A stretch of DNA of 64,000 nucleotides. Origin: Rutpela maculata (taxonomy: Eukaryota; Arthropoda; Insecta; Coleoptera; Cerambycidae). Location of the stretch: NCBI GenBank assembly GCA_936432065.2, contig OW386292.2, positions 13,484,918 through 13,548,917 on the forward strand, in the 5' to 3' direction. The position numbers and the translations under genes were made by a program. Below, piece after piece: positions 21,055 through 31,546 of this stretch (the first letter of the stretch is position 1; each line of letters opens with the position of its first letter). The notes beneath the pieces are model-generated. The model did no database searches. It was not told the DNA's origin and saw only the letters and a list, made by a program, of their open reading frames with translations.

Positions 21055-22273
21055 TAGTGTGAGATCCCAGAGCTGCCAGACCTACGTCATTTTAGCAAAG
21101 CTAATATTTTGACAACGGATAGTGTAATATCTAGTTAAGAACGTATGCGTATTTGCTAGCTTGAAAGCGGGGCGCTTTTGCAAAAAACAGGTACAAAAGG
21201 TACATACAAATTTTCACACCTACGTTAAAGTATGATAGCTGATTTAGTTTTCAAGTGACACGCTAACGACATCGTGTAAGAGTCACTCTCCAACAACAAC
21301 AACAACAAGCATTTATTAATATTCACATACAATAATGCGTCATTCCAGAGTCCGGCCCGGAGCCAGCCAGACAACCACGGCGAACATCGCCGAGGTGGGT
21401 GTGAGGTTGGGCGGGGAGGGTCCGGTTTGGCGATGACGAAAATTAATTGTGAGTTAAAACTCCTGCCTAATAGGGAAAGGCTTAAATTTAACAGTATTGT
21501 GCAACGTAGTACACGGGGGTACTTAAAAATAATTAAAATTAAAACTGTAAAACTATCGATTTCGCGCACACGCGAACACTTAAAAATTTTGATTGCTGGC
21601 ACGGGAAAACAAAACTCAACGAAAAAACCCGTTTGAGACAATTCCACGCCAGGAACGTGTCGTGGATAGTTAAAAGTGTGTAATGTTATGTGAAATTGTT
21701 GTTTGTTAAGAATTTATTGGTCGAGACTGAATTTAGAGACAAAAAATGGGCAAGGAACAAAAAAGGTAAAAACAAATAGAGAGGGGTTGGTTGTAGTTTT
21801 TGTTGTTGTTGTTGTTGTTGTCACTCTCCGAATCTGAAGGTCCGAGGTTCAATCCCAGAGTGTTCTCAGTTTTTTTTTTTCAAATATATATGTACTAAGA
21901 AAAAAGTTTTGGCCAAAAATAATAAATATTTCCCTATCGGTTGTCTCTTTCTTGGTAATCGCCACCTTAAGTTAATATTTGTTGAAAAAAAAAAGCTGAG
22001 AACGCTCAGGGATCGAACCTCGGACCTTAAGATTCGGAGGTTGATGCTTACACAGTGTCGTTAGCCTCTCACTTGAAAAATAAATCAGCTATCATACTTT
22101 AACGTAGGAGCGAAAAATTTTTATGTACCTTTTGTACCTGTTTCCTGCAAAAGCGCCCCGCTTTCAAGCTAGCAAATACGCATACGTTCTTAACTAGATA
22201 TTATACTATACGTTGTCAAAATATTAGCTTTGCTAAAATGACGTAGGTCTGGCAGCTCTGGGATCTTGGACTA
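21055..22273. mobile_element. Family-C foldback, copy 2, split by an insertion
   Basis: Same termini and arms as 12665-13346 (TAGTGTGAGATCCCAGAG; TTGCTAGCTTGAAAGCGGGG; GGTACAAAAGGTACATA), flanked by TAT on both sides (21052-21054, 22274-22276). The left arm is interrupted at 21292 inside the tRNA-like block. The tRNA-like segment resumes at 21830 with the GGTTCAATCCC form of the B box and appears inverted near 22000-22050. Without the insertion it is about 680 bp, the same size as copy 1. Confidence 0.85.
21292..21820. mobile_element. Insertion with (AAC)n/(GTT)n inverted ends and 9-bp TSD
   Basis: A 529-bp block starting AACAACAACAACAACAAGC and ending with a run of GTT repeats, flanked by TCACTCTCC (21283-21291 and 21821-21829). 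Copy 1 of family C has the uninterrupted site (GTCAATCTCCGAATC at 12897-12911), so this is a true insertion. The interior is more GC-rich than its surroundings (GTCCGGCCCGGAGCCAGCC near 21350). The open frames on both strands are not recognised. A 9-bp duplication with inverted microsatellite termini would fit a Mutator-like or foldback element; assignment is open. Confidence 0.8.
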
Positions 22274-22289
22274 TATTTTTGTATTTTTA

Positions 22290-22541
22290 ATCCGGTAGAG
22301 CTGGGCTGGGGCTAATTATGTATATTTTATATTATCTATTATTTTATCTATTTATGTATATAGTAATATTTTTAATCTATGTACTTATGTATTAATTTAA
22401 TGACTTGTCTATTGTTCATGTATTTTCTTTTTTAGCGGTTCTTTTTTGTATTGTCTGACTTGCCATATATACATGAATGTATCTGAAATGGTCAATAAAT
22501 TACTATTACTATTACTATTACTATTACGATTAAAAAGATGG
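22290..22541 (+). mobile_element. Probable 3' end of a non-LTR retrotransposon with (ATTACT)n tail
   Basis: AT-rich sequence ending AATGGTCAATAAATTACT followed by five ATTACT-type units (22500-22531). LINE clades such as CR1 and RTE end in such short tandem tails. No coding part is attached. Confidence 0.45.
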
Positions 22542-23409
22542 ATTTGTCGGAAAAACACATTTCCTAAATTTGACAAAAAAAGTCATCGAATTAATTCACA
22601 GTGAAATTTCCAACATATGAAAAAACGACTGGAGAAAATCAATTCACAAAGTAATCAAATATGAAGATAATTACAGAAAACCGGACCAAATCTTTACAAA
22701 TAGCGAAAATAAAGTCATCAGTGACACTGGCGAAGAATCCGAATAACGGAAAAGTTTCTATATTTTATTTAATTCATTGTTTATATTTAACGTTCCGTGA
22801 TGTATCGGGTACCTTTATGACAGTGACAGTGGCAGTGATAGTGAGTGAGTGGTATTCTATAATAGTGTCATAATCCAATAGTTATAAAAATTTCCGTCAC
22901 AAAAAATGTTATCAGAGATTTTCCTTCAGTAAATGTTAGTGGAGGGGTTATACACCACAAAAATCCGTTCTGGGGGTGCCGCAACCCCTCCAAAAAACCA
23001 CCCCTTCGGTGAAATAAGCCTTATTTTACTGATAACTCGTTAACCGTTGAAGATATAAAAAAATTGCTCATCATAAAAAAAGAAAGCTTGACTAATTTCC
23101 TAAAAAAAGTCCTACTGTAATTTTGTTGTATATGCCATGGTTTTCGAGAAAATCGATATTAAAAAATACATATTTGTATTTTTAATGCGCGCGAATTTTC
23201 GTTTATTTGAAATTTTTTGCGCGCGGCCTATAGAAAAAATTGAATTGCTCGAAAACCACACAAGCTAGGAATGAAAATCAAAATGGGTTTTAAAGTGGAT
23301 ATAAAATACTCTCTTGTGTTGCTATTTTTGATGGCTATTGATATTTATTAGTATAGAAAAATAAAAATATAATATAGTTATCTCTTAATTTTTTGCGCAA
23401 AAAAATCGA
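22542..23409. other. Intergenic sequence, nothing recognised
   Basis: Contains a GT/GA-rich patch (22815-22850) and a CCCC-rich patch (22975-23010) but no supported gene or bounded repeat. Confidence 0.35.
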
Positions 23410-24170
23410 GTGAGAGGGAAATATGCGTTTATTTTCGATTTATCATAAATATTAAAAAAACCAAACATAGTATAATCTTTAAAACTGTTTTAGATACTTA
23501 CCATTGTTCTAATGAATACAAATATAAAGTATCGGCAAGCGTTTGATTAGGTATGGCAATAAGAGCAAGCGAGCGCGAAGCAACCTTTTTATCGTATAGC
23601 ACATCCTACTCGTGCCACCTGCTTTCCCCACCACATGTGCGTGGGCAACTCTGTCTATGGAATTTCAATTTGTTTCCGTCTTGTACCTCTCATTTCTCGT
23701 TTAGCCTAATAAGCAAACGTTTGATTTGTTTTTATTTAGTAGCTACTCAGAATGTTAGTTTATACGCCTGCTGAAAACGTTCAGATACTTAAATGATGTA
23801 CATATGATTTTCTTGATGCGCGTGTCACTATTTGCCCATCTTCTAGAGCACTGGTAGACGCCTTTATTGTGGACGGTCGGTTAAGTCGTTGAAACTATGC
23901 AATCCAGGACTTTCCGATACTGTATATATTTTTTATGGTAAATTTCTGTTGTATTTGAATACTGTAATTTGTCAATTAAAATAGTTCATAATTTCATTAT
24001 TAGAGCATGGTATTTAACAATATACAAAATTTATGATGAAAACTTTATATGTTTGTATTCCTTAGAGGAATGGGGAGTACCTGAAACTATTTTAAAGGTT
24101 ATACCATTTATGATTTTTTAAATATTTGTAATAAACCGAAATTAAACGCATATTTCTCTCACTCTGCAAA
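23410..24170. mobile_element. Family-F palindromic element, copy 1
   Basis: Left arm (23410-23530) and right arm (23917-24170) are opposed copies of one sequence: GAGAGAAATATGCGTTTA, AAATATTTAAAAAATCATAAA and TTCCTCTAAGGAATACAAAC. The right arm preserves the uninterrupted form of the site where copy 2 holds a hAT-like transposon. The central 23530-23910 is non-coding. Confidence 0.65.
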
Positions 24171-24379
24171 AATCATCAGTTTTTAATAATTTTTTGAAGA
24201 GGGCGGCGAAAGCTCAGGGGATTAATTCCTGCACTCATTAGGAACATCTATACCTTGTCCCCGATCAGCTATTTACTACACTAGTTGAGAAATGTGAATA
24301 CGTATGTTGTCGGCGAATTTTTAACTGGGAAAATGTTGAATTTCTGGCTTATTGGCTTGTTACAGTGTTGAGCTGTATG

Positions 24380-24470
24380 CTTAACAGACAACCTCGACAA
24401 GACTGCATGATACTGTTAGACGTACCATACAGCAGGCGGAGGCCTACTAGAATAATTAATTAATTACAAA
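24380..24470 (+). repeat. Short dispersed repeat, partner at 29622-29740
   Basis: Shares TAACAGACAACC, a TGATRCTGT block, and GGCCTACTAGAATAA with 29622-29740, where the sequence ends in an AAG-rich tail. It is probably the 3' end of a LINE. Confidence 0.5.
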
Positions 24471-25121
24471 ACGTCTGTCAAAACTTAAACGTCGTCATTT
24501 GTGGATAATGAAATTTTGCAACGAATTATTAAAAACTTAGTTATATATATTTATTTTCAGTAGACATCGTGATTCCGCACTTCGCAGTCCCTTTAAATCC
24601 ATATTCGCGAATCTTGTCTAAGGCTAAATCGTGACTTGTTAACGAATGAAAAAGTGTGACGGGCAGGTGTCAAGAGAATCATGTTTTATTCAAATCGCGC
24701 AAAATGCATGCCACTTTGTATCACTCTGCATCCTTTTAAAGTAGGACAGAATTTATTTCTGGCTTTAAACGGAATAAAAAAACAATCCAGTAATTTTCCC
24801 CGTGAGCATAATAAAAGGCTTTTAGATGTCGGTAAAGCACGAATTTGGCTGATTTTTTTTACAGATTTCTAGTATTAAATACTTAAACCCCCATAATTCA
24901 AGAATTGCCGCGAAGAACCTGATTTTCTTTAAATATACCAAAATAAAGTGAGTGTGGCTTCAAAAATTATAATACTTATTAGAAAAATGACAAAATTTTG
25001 AAAATAATTAATTAAAATTGACAAAATTTAAAGATTGATTGATAGATTGATTTGATTTACCAGCGTGCGGTAGGCATTACTGCCACTCCCACAGTTATAC
25101 AGCTGGGTCCGCTACGTCCAC

Positions 25122-25640
25122 GCTGGGTTGGATTAGGGTCATGCTTGTCGCCAGCAGCGAGAGCCACATGGCCATGGTAAAAGAATGTGGGTTGGAAGGT
25201 GCAGGTATTTGTGAGATGCGTTACCGCATTGTGTCGTGAGGGAGCGTTTAGGCTCTTTTTTTTGTATTTTTAGATCTAGACTTCTGCCTCTTCTAAGTCT
25301 TCTTGTGAAATATGTGTTGTGTCGTGATATGGAGTGTTTATGCTCCTCTTTTTGTGTTTCTGCTTCTTCGAATCCTCTTTGTCTGGGTCTTCTTATTCCT
25401 CGGTTTCCGATGCTGGGTTGGATTTTGGTCATAATTGTTGTCAGCAGCGAGAGCCACATGACGCATGGTACATGAGTGGGGGATGGGCAGTGTAGGTGTT
25501 TGTCAATTGCGTTGCCGCATTGTGTTCGTGATATTTAATGTTTATGCTCCTCTTTTTGTATTCCTGCTTCTACAAATCTTTTCCTTCTTCTGATTCCTCC
25601 GTTTCTGATTCTGGTAGAGTATCTATCGCTGCGATTTCTT
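25122..25640 (+). repeat. Tandem repeat, 290-bp period, two units
   Basis: GCTGGGTTGGATT begins at 25122 and 25412. Both units share CAGCAGCGAGAGCCACATG, GCGTTACCGCATTGTGT-like and TTATGCTCCTCTTTTTGT blocks. The sequence is richer in G and T than the surroundings. It may belong to the 3' part of the minus-strand LINE next to it. Confidence 0.75.
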
Positions 25641-26230
25641 TATGGAACTCATTTTTCCCCTCGCTTTTCTTTCCCAGTATGTTTGGTCCTTTCCCAGTTT
25701 GTTCATGACCCTCTCGATTGTCGTTTCCCGCGTGTAACATGGTTTTCCTTTTTTAGTTTGCAGCGGTTCGGTCTTAACGCTTTCTTCTTTGAGTCCCTTT
25801 TTTGGACATGTCCCCAGTACTTCATTCTATCCTTTTTGTGATTGTCTTACCTTCTAGTAGTGTTGATGTTTTATGTCGCTGTTTCCGTCCTGTTGTTTTA
25901 TGAGTAGTTGGATGATGTCCCTTTCAGCTCCCCTCAACCTTCTTCTGTTGGCTTTTGTTGTTGCCGCGTTTTTAACTTCACGCCATCGTTGGCAGTATGA
26001 TGGCTAGTACAGCCGTCTGCTCAGACCCCATGATAGTTTATTTTTCTCGGTGAACAGTATAATTGCCCTTGTAACTCTGTATACTGTTTTTATTCTCTCC
26101 TTTACTGTTTCTCTCCTTTTCAGTTAGTTCGTTAGATATGTTCCTCGGTATTTCAGTTTGTTCGTTGTTCTTTGGGGGTAGTCACCTATTTTTTATTCTT
26201 CTCCACTGGCCCGACTCGGCCCAGATGTGT
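25600..26230 (-). pseudogene. Decayed LINE 3' region (RTE-like), minus strand, weak
   Basis: Minus-strand frames read in order RRLRGAERDIIQLLIKQQDG, MKYWGHVQKRDSKKKAL (with one frame change) and a basic end. The GHV block with flanking basic residues recalls the C-terminus of RTE- or craft-like reverse transcriptases. Many stops; no catalytic RT motif survives. Confidence 0.35.
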
Positions 26231-26249
26231 CCAGATGCGATTTTATATT

Positions 26250-26885
26250 TTCTAAGAAGTTGAAGATTTGTAGCTATTCTTACGATTACGGAAAGGATAA
26301 CATCTGCATGATAGGAGTCCACGTACCCTCAGACAAGAGAACGGAAAGGGTATTCAGGCAGCTAACTCAAGAAATCAAAAGGAACGAAAAAAAGAAAAAT
26401 GCCCATTATACCATTAGGAGACTTCAATGCACATATAGGAAAAGACAATCAGACGGAGGAGGATAAAAGCATCATAGAAAAACCTTTACTCCGCGCATGG
26501 TCTTACAAAGATGGAAACGGACTGAAAAATCTAACACACATGTTTGACTTAACAATAAGAAACACATGGAGCAAAAGTCAAACCTGCATTGACGCCCGGA
26601 GTAATGGAAGCTCAATCTCACAGATAGATCATATCCTGGTAAGCAGAGAGATAAGAGAAAGGATCAAGACCGTTAAGGCAAAAATGACAGCAGAAATCAA
26701 TACAGACCACAAAATCCTATACGGAAAACTGGAAATAAAAGAAGAAAAAAAGATGTCAAGGACGCCAAGTTTGCTGTCTCAAGGAGACAGCAAAATACCA
26801 CCCAGTACCTGGAATAGTTCTCTACTACAACACGACGACTTTCCACTTTCCGTAAGTGGTAAAATGTCCATGATTTGGTCCGAGA
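26250..26885 (+). pseudogene. Non-LTR retrotransposon endonuclease (EEP fold), fragment
   Basis: The plus strand encodes ICMIGVHVPSDKRTE (about 26305-26350) and, after a frameshift near 26400, LGDFNAHIGKDNQ (about 26410-26450), DGNGLKNLTHMFDLTIRNT, SQIDHILVSREIRERIKT (about 26620-26670) and INTDHKILYGKLEI. GDFNAHIG, the QIDHIL block and the S/TDH block are the metal-binding and catalytic signatures of apurinic-type LINE endonucleases, which nick the target DNA. No RT follows, and the plus-strand sequence after 26885 switches to a Gypsy fragment. Confidence 0.85.
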
Positions 26886-26898
26886 GTAGATCACCATA

Positions 26899-27165
26899 GC
26901 TAGTGACCGAATGAAGGTTCGTTATGACCGTAATGCTAGTTCAGGAGGATTCAAGGTGAGATATCTGGTTTGGCTGTACAACTCGCAGCGGAAGAAAAGG
27001 AGTTCCCCGAAGCTTCAACCGCCTTAGAAAGAGCTGTATTTAATCAATGATGTTGTCTATCGAATCCAAAGAAGTAAAAAGTCAAAGATGAAAATTGTAC
27101 ACTTGGATAGACTGACGAAGTATGTGAAAGACACTAAATTGCCTGACAGGGACGTTCAGGCTTAA
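26899..27165 (+). pseudogene. Gypsy-like integrase C-terminus, fragment
   Basis: Plus strand: ASDRMKVRYDRNASSGGFK, VWLYNSQRKKRSSPKLQ, then (after one in-frame stop region near 27027) LINDVVYRIQRSKKSKMK and IVHLDRLTKY, ending in TAA at 27163-27165. This matches the C-terminal region of Gypsy integrases, with the WLYNP..KKG.SPKLQ and NDVVYRIQ blocks. It joins directly to the LINE fragment at 26885, so one was inserted into or recombined with the other. Confidence 0.85.
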
Positions 27166-27260
27166 GGAAGGGGCAGTGTTACAAAAATAATAATACAATA
27201 ATCACAATTTTGGTTACGCCAAATTGCTCATTATTTATTTTTCTTTATAGATTGTTTATT
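27166..27260 (+). mobile_element. Polypurine tract and start of a Gypsy-like 3' LTR
   Basis: Right after the integrase stop comes GGAAGGGGCAG (27166-27176), a typical polypurine tract, then TGTTACAAAAATAATAA (from 27177), the expected TG start of an LTR. I cannot find the LTR's end; it is probably truncated. Confidence 0.6.
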
Positions 27261-28295
27261 GAATTTTCCGACCATCCGACAGTTAAAAGTTAGAATTGAG
27301 AAACTACTTGTGACACCTGAAAATCATTGGGAAAACCGTTTTTCAATCACATGGTTGACTTGAACACTGAATTTTTATTTCAGAAACTTAAATTGCATGA
27401 AAAACTATTAAAATTACATTACCAATGAAAGTATTAGGCAAAAATCTGAAGAAAATGTACAGCTATCCAGTACATCTACGATTACGCCTGGAACACGAAA
27501 AATTGCAACATTGTTTTTTGTACAAAGAAATATATGACTTTAAAGGAAATTCTCTCAGCTTTCTGATGGTGTATTAATTTTTAAAATTTGCAAATAAGTT
27601 TTATTCTCGATTGAAGTTGCACTCTTCGCGGTGGTGTGAACTTTTAAAAAAAATTTTAAAATTTCACCTTTCGATAATGATTTGGGAATACATAAAAAAA
27701 TAATTTGAAGTACAGACTTTATAGGAAATTTTATAAGCTTCAATTTAAGTTCTATGAAATTTTCTCAATGCACTGTTTTTAAATAAATTTGAAAACTAAA
27801 TAAAGGTACGGTTTTCATAGAAAATTTTTAAAAATTGGCATTTTTCAAAGTAATATTTTTTATGTTACACCTAAATTATTAACCAACTACCTCCATAATT
27901 AATAAACTCTTACCTATTGATTAAAATAAAATGACAATTTATTAGCTTTGATTTTAGGTACCAATTAACAGCTCCAATGAAATTTCAGTGGGCACAAAAG
28001 CTTTTTAATTGAATTAATTACATTTTTGGACTATATCTCAGTTTTAATAAACGTTCAACGTTCGAAGTTGAGGAAATCATAAAAGCTTCTTAGAAAATTG
28101 TTTACCTTCGACATATCCAGCTAGTTGTCCATTGATATTTGGTCAAGCAGCCGTCAGCAACAAATTTATGTCATTTTTTTTCGTAAATAGATTAATGAAA
28201 TGTAATTCGTACGGCTTCCTGAAGACTTCCAAAAAGAATAAAAAATCTTGGCTCTCCGGACTAATGCTGCGCCGAGCGCAGAATTACGAATTTTA
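27261..28295. other. AT-rich intergenic sequence, nothing recognised
   Basis: May include the rest of a decayed LTR on its left. No supported gene. Confidence 0.35.
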
Positions 28296-28299
28296 GCTG

Positions 28300-28862
28300 T
28301 TGGTTGCAGTCTGGTTTTTATTCCTTATATATTTAAGGACAAAAATATTTCACTAGCCTTCTGAAAGCGTACCTACTAATTGTTCCCATGTCAGAGCTAC
28401 TGCTGTTTCGAGTGTAATGGAGATCAGCCGCTAGATGGAACCTGCCATTTTTGTAGCATGTCCTGGTTTTATAAATCTCGTCGTGATCCAAGAGTGAACA
28501 AAGGCCTAGGTCCAGCCATTTCAGACCTACCTTGCACTGACGAGAGCCAATAGCTCGAAATTGCACTCTGCAAGTGGTGTGGAGTGGCTGGCACGAGAGC
28601 TCCTTTGAGTAGGAACATGTCTTTCCTGTTGCAATCGAAACTTTAGCGTTTTGTGGCAATACTTAGTTATTGCACTTAACGCGGCCAGGGTTGTAATTTG
28701 TAATTCAGCGTTCGGCGGGACATTCGTCCGGAGACTAGCTGGTGGTTGCAGTATGATTTTTATCCTTAAATATTTAAGGAAACGTATAGAGCAGTTCGAC
28801 AAAAATATTTCACTAGTAAATATTCTGCCCTCTAAAAGCATACCTGCTAGGCCTAGTCCATG
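28300..28862 (+). repeat. Direct repeat pair
   Basis: 28300-28392 and 28738-28862 share GGTTGCAGT, TTTTTATCCTTAAATATTTA-like, ACAAAAATATTTCACTAG and AAAGCATACCTGCTA-like blocks in the same order. The second copy has about 25 extra bases in the middle. Class unknown. Confidence 0.6.
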
Positions 28863-28939
28863 TTGTACCGTTGTAACTGGCTGCACAACCTCCTAGTGAA
28901 TGGTATCAGAAGCTACTCGGTCCACCTCTGAATACTATG

Positions 28940-29105
28940 ACCAGTTATCGTTATCCTCGCTTTCCTCCACATCTGACTCTAAAACTTCAAGTACCTCAGG
29001 AACAAATTCACTTTCTCCATCAATATCATGATATTGATGAAACGTTGAGGGATGCTTGTCCGTAACACTGGCCACAACAATTCTTGCAATTGCACTAGGA
29101 GTTCA
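28940..29105 (-). pseudogene. Possible Tc1/mariner-like transposase C-terminus, weak
   Basis: A minus-strand frame reads ELLVQLQELLWP then IPQRFINIMILM. It recalls the Tc1 C-terminal pattern with WP..IPQ..I..L, but only about 30 residues are seen. An overlapping frame ends in an acidic tail (SDVEESEDND), so the assignment is uncertain. Confidence 0.3.
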
Positions 29106-29621
29106 GAAGTAGAACGTCAATATAAATTAAAAAACTAGAAAACTTAGCAACATGGAAGTTTCGCTTGAGTACTACCTAAATAATGTATACAGAGTGTCCC
29201 ACTTTTAGAGCTCTACTACATCTTTTTTTAGTAATGCAAAACTTTCAGTCGTTGGTGTCCATTTTTATTAAGAAAAAAAGTATCGATTTTTGTAGTCACA
29301 TTAGGCATTCAAAATATTAAATTCTAAAGCATGCTGATCAATCATATTGCATTCGCTTTTCAGTAAAAAATGCCCAATATGACTTCTCGAGAAATGGAGC
29401 CTTTTTCTATTAATAAAAATGCAGCCAATGACTGAGATAAGTTTTGCTTTACTCAAAAAAGATATAGTAAAGGCCTTTGATACCGATTCAAATTTGCTTG
29501 AAAAGTGAAACATACTGTAGATACAAAAGCGTGTACATTTACTAACGTAAAACAAAAATAAGTGATACCCACTACCCTACCCCCCTAAAAATGTGTATAT
29601 TTCTCGAATCGTAAATCCTTA
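29106..29621. other. Intergenic sequence, nothing recognised
   Basis: AT-rich, with no supported gene or repeat boundary. Confidence 0.35.
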
Positions 29622-29740
29622 CGCCTAACAGACAACCGTGACAGATGGTGTGATGCTGTCGGACGTGTCATACATCAAAGAGAGGCCAACTAGAATAAAG
29701 CGTGTGTTACAAGACATTTTGAACAAGAAGAAGAAGAAAA
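29622..29740 (+). mobile_element. Probable LINE 3' end with AAG-rich tail
   Basis: Related to 24380-24470 and ending AACAAGAAGAAGAAGAAAAG (29721-29740), a microsatellite-like tail as in some LINEs. No coding. Confidence 0.5.
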
Positions 29741-29754
29741 GTACAACAGTCATC

Positions 29755-30066
29755 TTGTGACCTCGAAATTGGTCATCCGCCCTGCGCGATCGAAGCGTCG
29801 AATTGCTTACAACGCGGTTTTCTGTGTCGGCGAAAGATCAAAGCGAGCACATTGGCATTATCCGTGGTGGCTTGCGGTCGAAACAAACGACAATCTATTC
29901 GTCCGGTAGCGGAGAGCCAACTTTGCGGTCGTCGTCGAGATTACCAGTCACAGTTGCCTAAGATGCCATAAACAATAATACAGACAATTATGTTAAAACA
30001 TATGCATATGCTTCGTGATTACTTCAAAATAATTTTGTTCAGCTATTCGTATTGAGAAGGAAGATG
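29755..30066 (+). other. GC/CpG-richer island, candidate promoter or untranslated first exon
   Basis: 29765-29960 is clearly richer in G, C and CpG than the AT-rich surroundings (GCGATCGAAGCGTCG, GGTAGCGGAGAGCC). It is followed at 30065 by GATGTAAGTATTT, a good splice-donor match. No coding frame is seen. It could be the first exon of a gene whose other exons lie outside the window, or a transposon 5' end. Confidence 0.3.
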
Positions 30067-30399
30067 TAAGTATTTTGTTGCGGTTTGCGTTTTTTATGGA
30101 TCTCGACGAATGTTTGAAGAATTGCATTTGCAAAGAGATATGTTGGATTTAATTGTTGGATGGATTGTCAATACTGGTGAATAAGAAATCAATATAAAAA
30201 TGAACAAGCTAAAAAGGTACTTTTCGCCTGTTCACTGAATTTTTTATATAACTGTTACACATTCTATAGGATACTCTTCGCAGTTTTTTGTAAATAATTT
30301 TAGTTTTAGACATTTTTAATTTTATAGTACGAACTTAGTTGGTAAAATACTCAGTGTAAAATAAAGTAAAAATAAAAAAAACTATACCATACCCAATAT

Positions 30400-30470
30400 G
30401 GGTTTCGAACCCGGGACCCTTGGATTCCGAGTCAAAAGTGTAATAACTACACCACCACCTTACACGTAAA
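30400..30470 (-). ncRNA. Degenerate tRNA-like sequence
   Basis: On the minus strand GGTGGTGTAGTTATTACAC (D-arm/A-box-like) is followed by GACTCGGAATCCAAGG (anticodon-arm-like) and GGGTTCGAAACCC (B box and T arm). The T stem and acceptor pair poorly, so it is probably a tRNA-derived repeat, not a working gene. Confidence 0.5.
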
Positions 30471-30659
30471 AAAATGTAAATTTTTACATTATAAGACACG
30501 AGCTAAAATCATATTTTCACGGTTGCATATTACATTATGAACTGTATATTTGTAAAATATATAAATATTTAGATATTAAAATGAAATATCATTTCACCAG
30601 ATTTATATTCAATTACAAAAACATAAAAATCAAAAAAAATTTTTTCAAATTTAAATCAT

Positions 30660-30900
30660 TAATAACATTTTTATTTACCGATCGATTTTGTTCAAAAACA
30701 ACTTCCTCTAGCTAACACTAATTTACTGTCCAAATTTCAGTACAATCGGATTTTTCTTTCTTGAGTTATCGTGCTTACAAGAAACGTGAAGGAACGGACG
30801 GACAGACGGACGGACATTTTGAAAGTTGTTCAGAATTCGTTCACTAACACAATGATATGAAAATTTTTTCTCTACGAGCGATATTTATATTTTTTTTTGT
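30660..30900 (+). repeat. Non-coding repeat with GGAC-type microsatellite core
   Basis: CCAAATTTCAGTACAATCGG is followed by AGGAACGGACGGACAGAC and CTACGAGCGATATTTATAT. The arrangement (conserved flank, short GGAC/CAGA core) parallels family A and 41640-41870, and suggests another non-autonomous Helitron-like relic. Confidence 0.4.
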
Positions 30901-31143
30901 CTTAAAATGCTAGGAATCCTATCATGTAACTACATACTTCATCAGTATTAGTTAGAAGAGTGGTTGTTTTGATTGGTTCTCCAACAATTAGTATTTTAAA
31001 GTATTTATCTGACTAGTAAATTAGCGTACCCAGATTAGGGCAACAATATACAGAAAGTAGGTAATTTAATAATAAATAAAAAAGTGTGTAAGTTGTGATT
31101 CGCTTAATACCTAAATAATATTCTCTAGTTATATCTTCTATAA

Positions 31144-31546
31144 AAAATGTAGATCTAGGCGTGCCACAGGATGCAGGGTTGGGACCTCTTCTTTTTATGA
31201 TACATATAAATATTTGTTTGCGGATGATACCTCAATATCAGTTTCAGGGTCGACACCAGAAGAACTGATGAATGCATGCATTCAGCATGGACACAACTAA
31301 TAAATTAATTTTGAATGAAAGCAAGACAGTACATTTAAATTTTCATTTTCAAAAACCTTGGAATTTCGAGACAGAAAACAAAATGATGTTATCTGTGGCT
31401 ACAAAATTTTTGGGTACACATCTAGACTGTCGATTAAGGTGGGATAACTATTGACTTTGTTTGTGGCAAACTAAATTGGGCCTTTTATGCGATATTCCAA
31501 ATGAAATCCAGCCTCGACAACAAAGGATTGTTAAGTATATATTATA
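31144..31546 (+). pseudogene. Jockey/CR1-like reverse transcriptase, 5' fragment of a split LINE
   Basis: Plus strand: DLGVPQDAGLGPLLFMIHIN (PQG-type block), then after a deletion LFADDTSISVSGSTPEEL with the catalytic FADD, then LILNESKTVHLNF, KFLGTHLDCRLRWDNY (thumb) and LDNKGLLSIYYN. It is interrupted by the family-B element at 31547 and resumes at 33450. Several frameshifts. Confidence 0.85.

Noticed and set aside
25139..25475. Opposed open frames of 79-106 residues
   Set aside because: They lie in a 290-bp tandem repeat; no family resemblance on either strand.
30400..30470. Functional tRNA gene
   Set aside because: The T and acceptor stems do not pair properly; only the B box and anticodon-arm-like segments are convincing.
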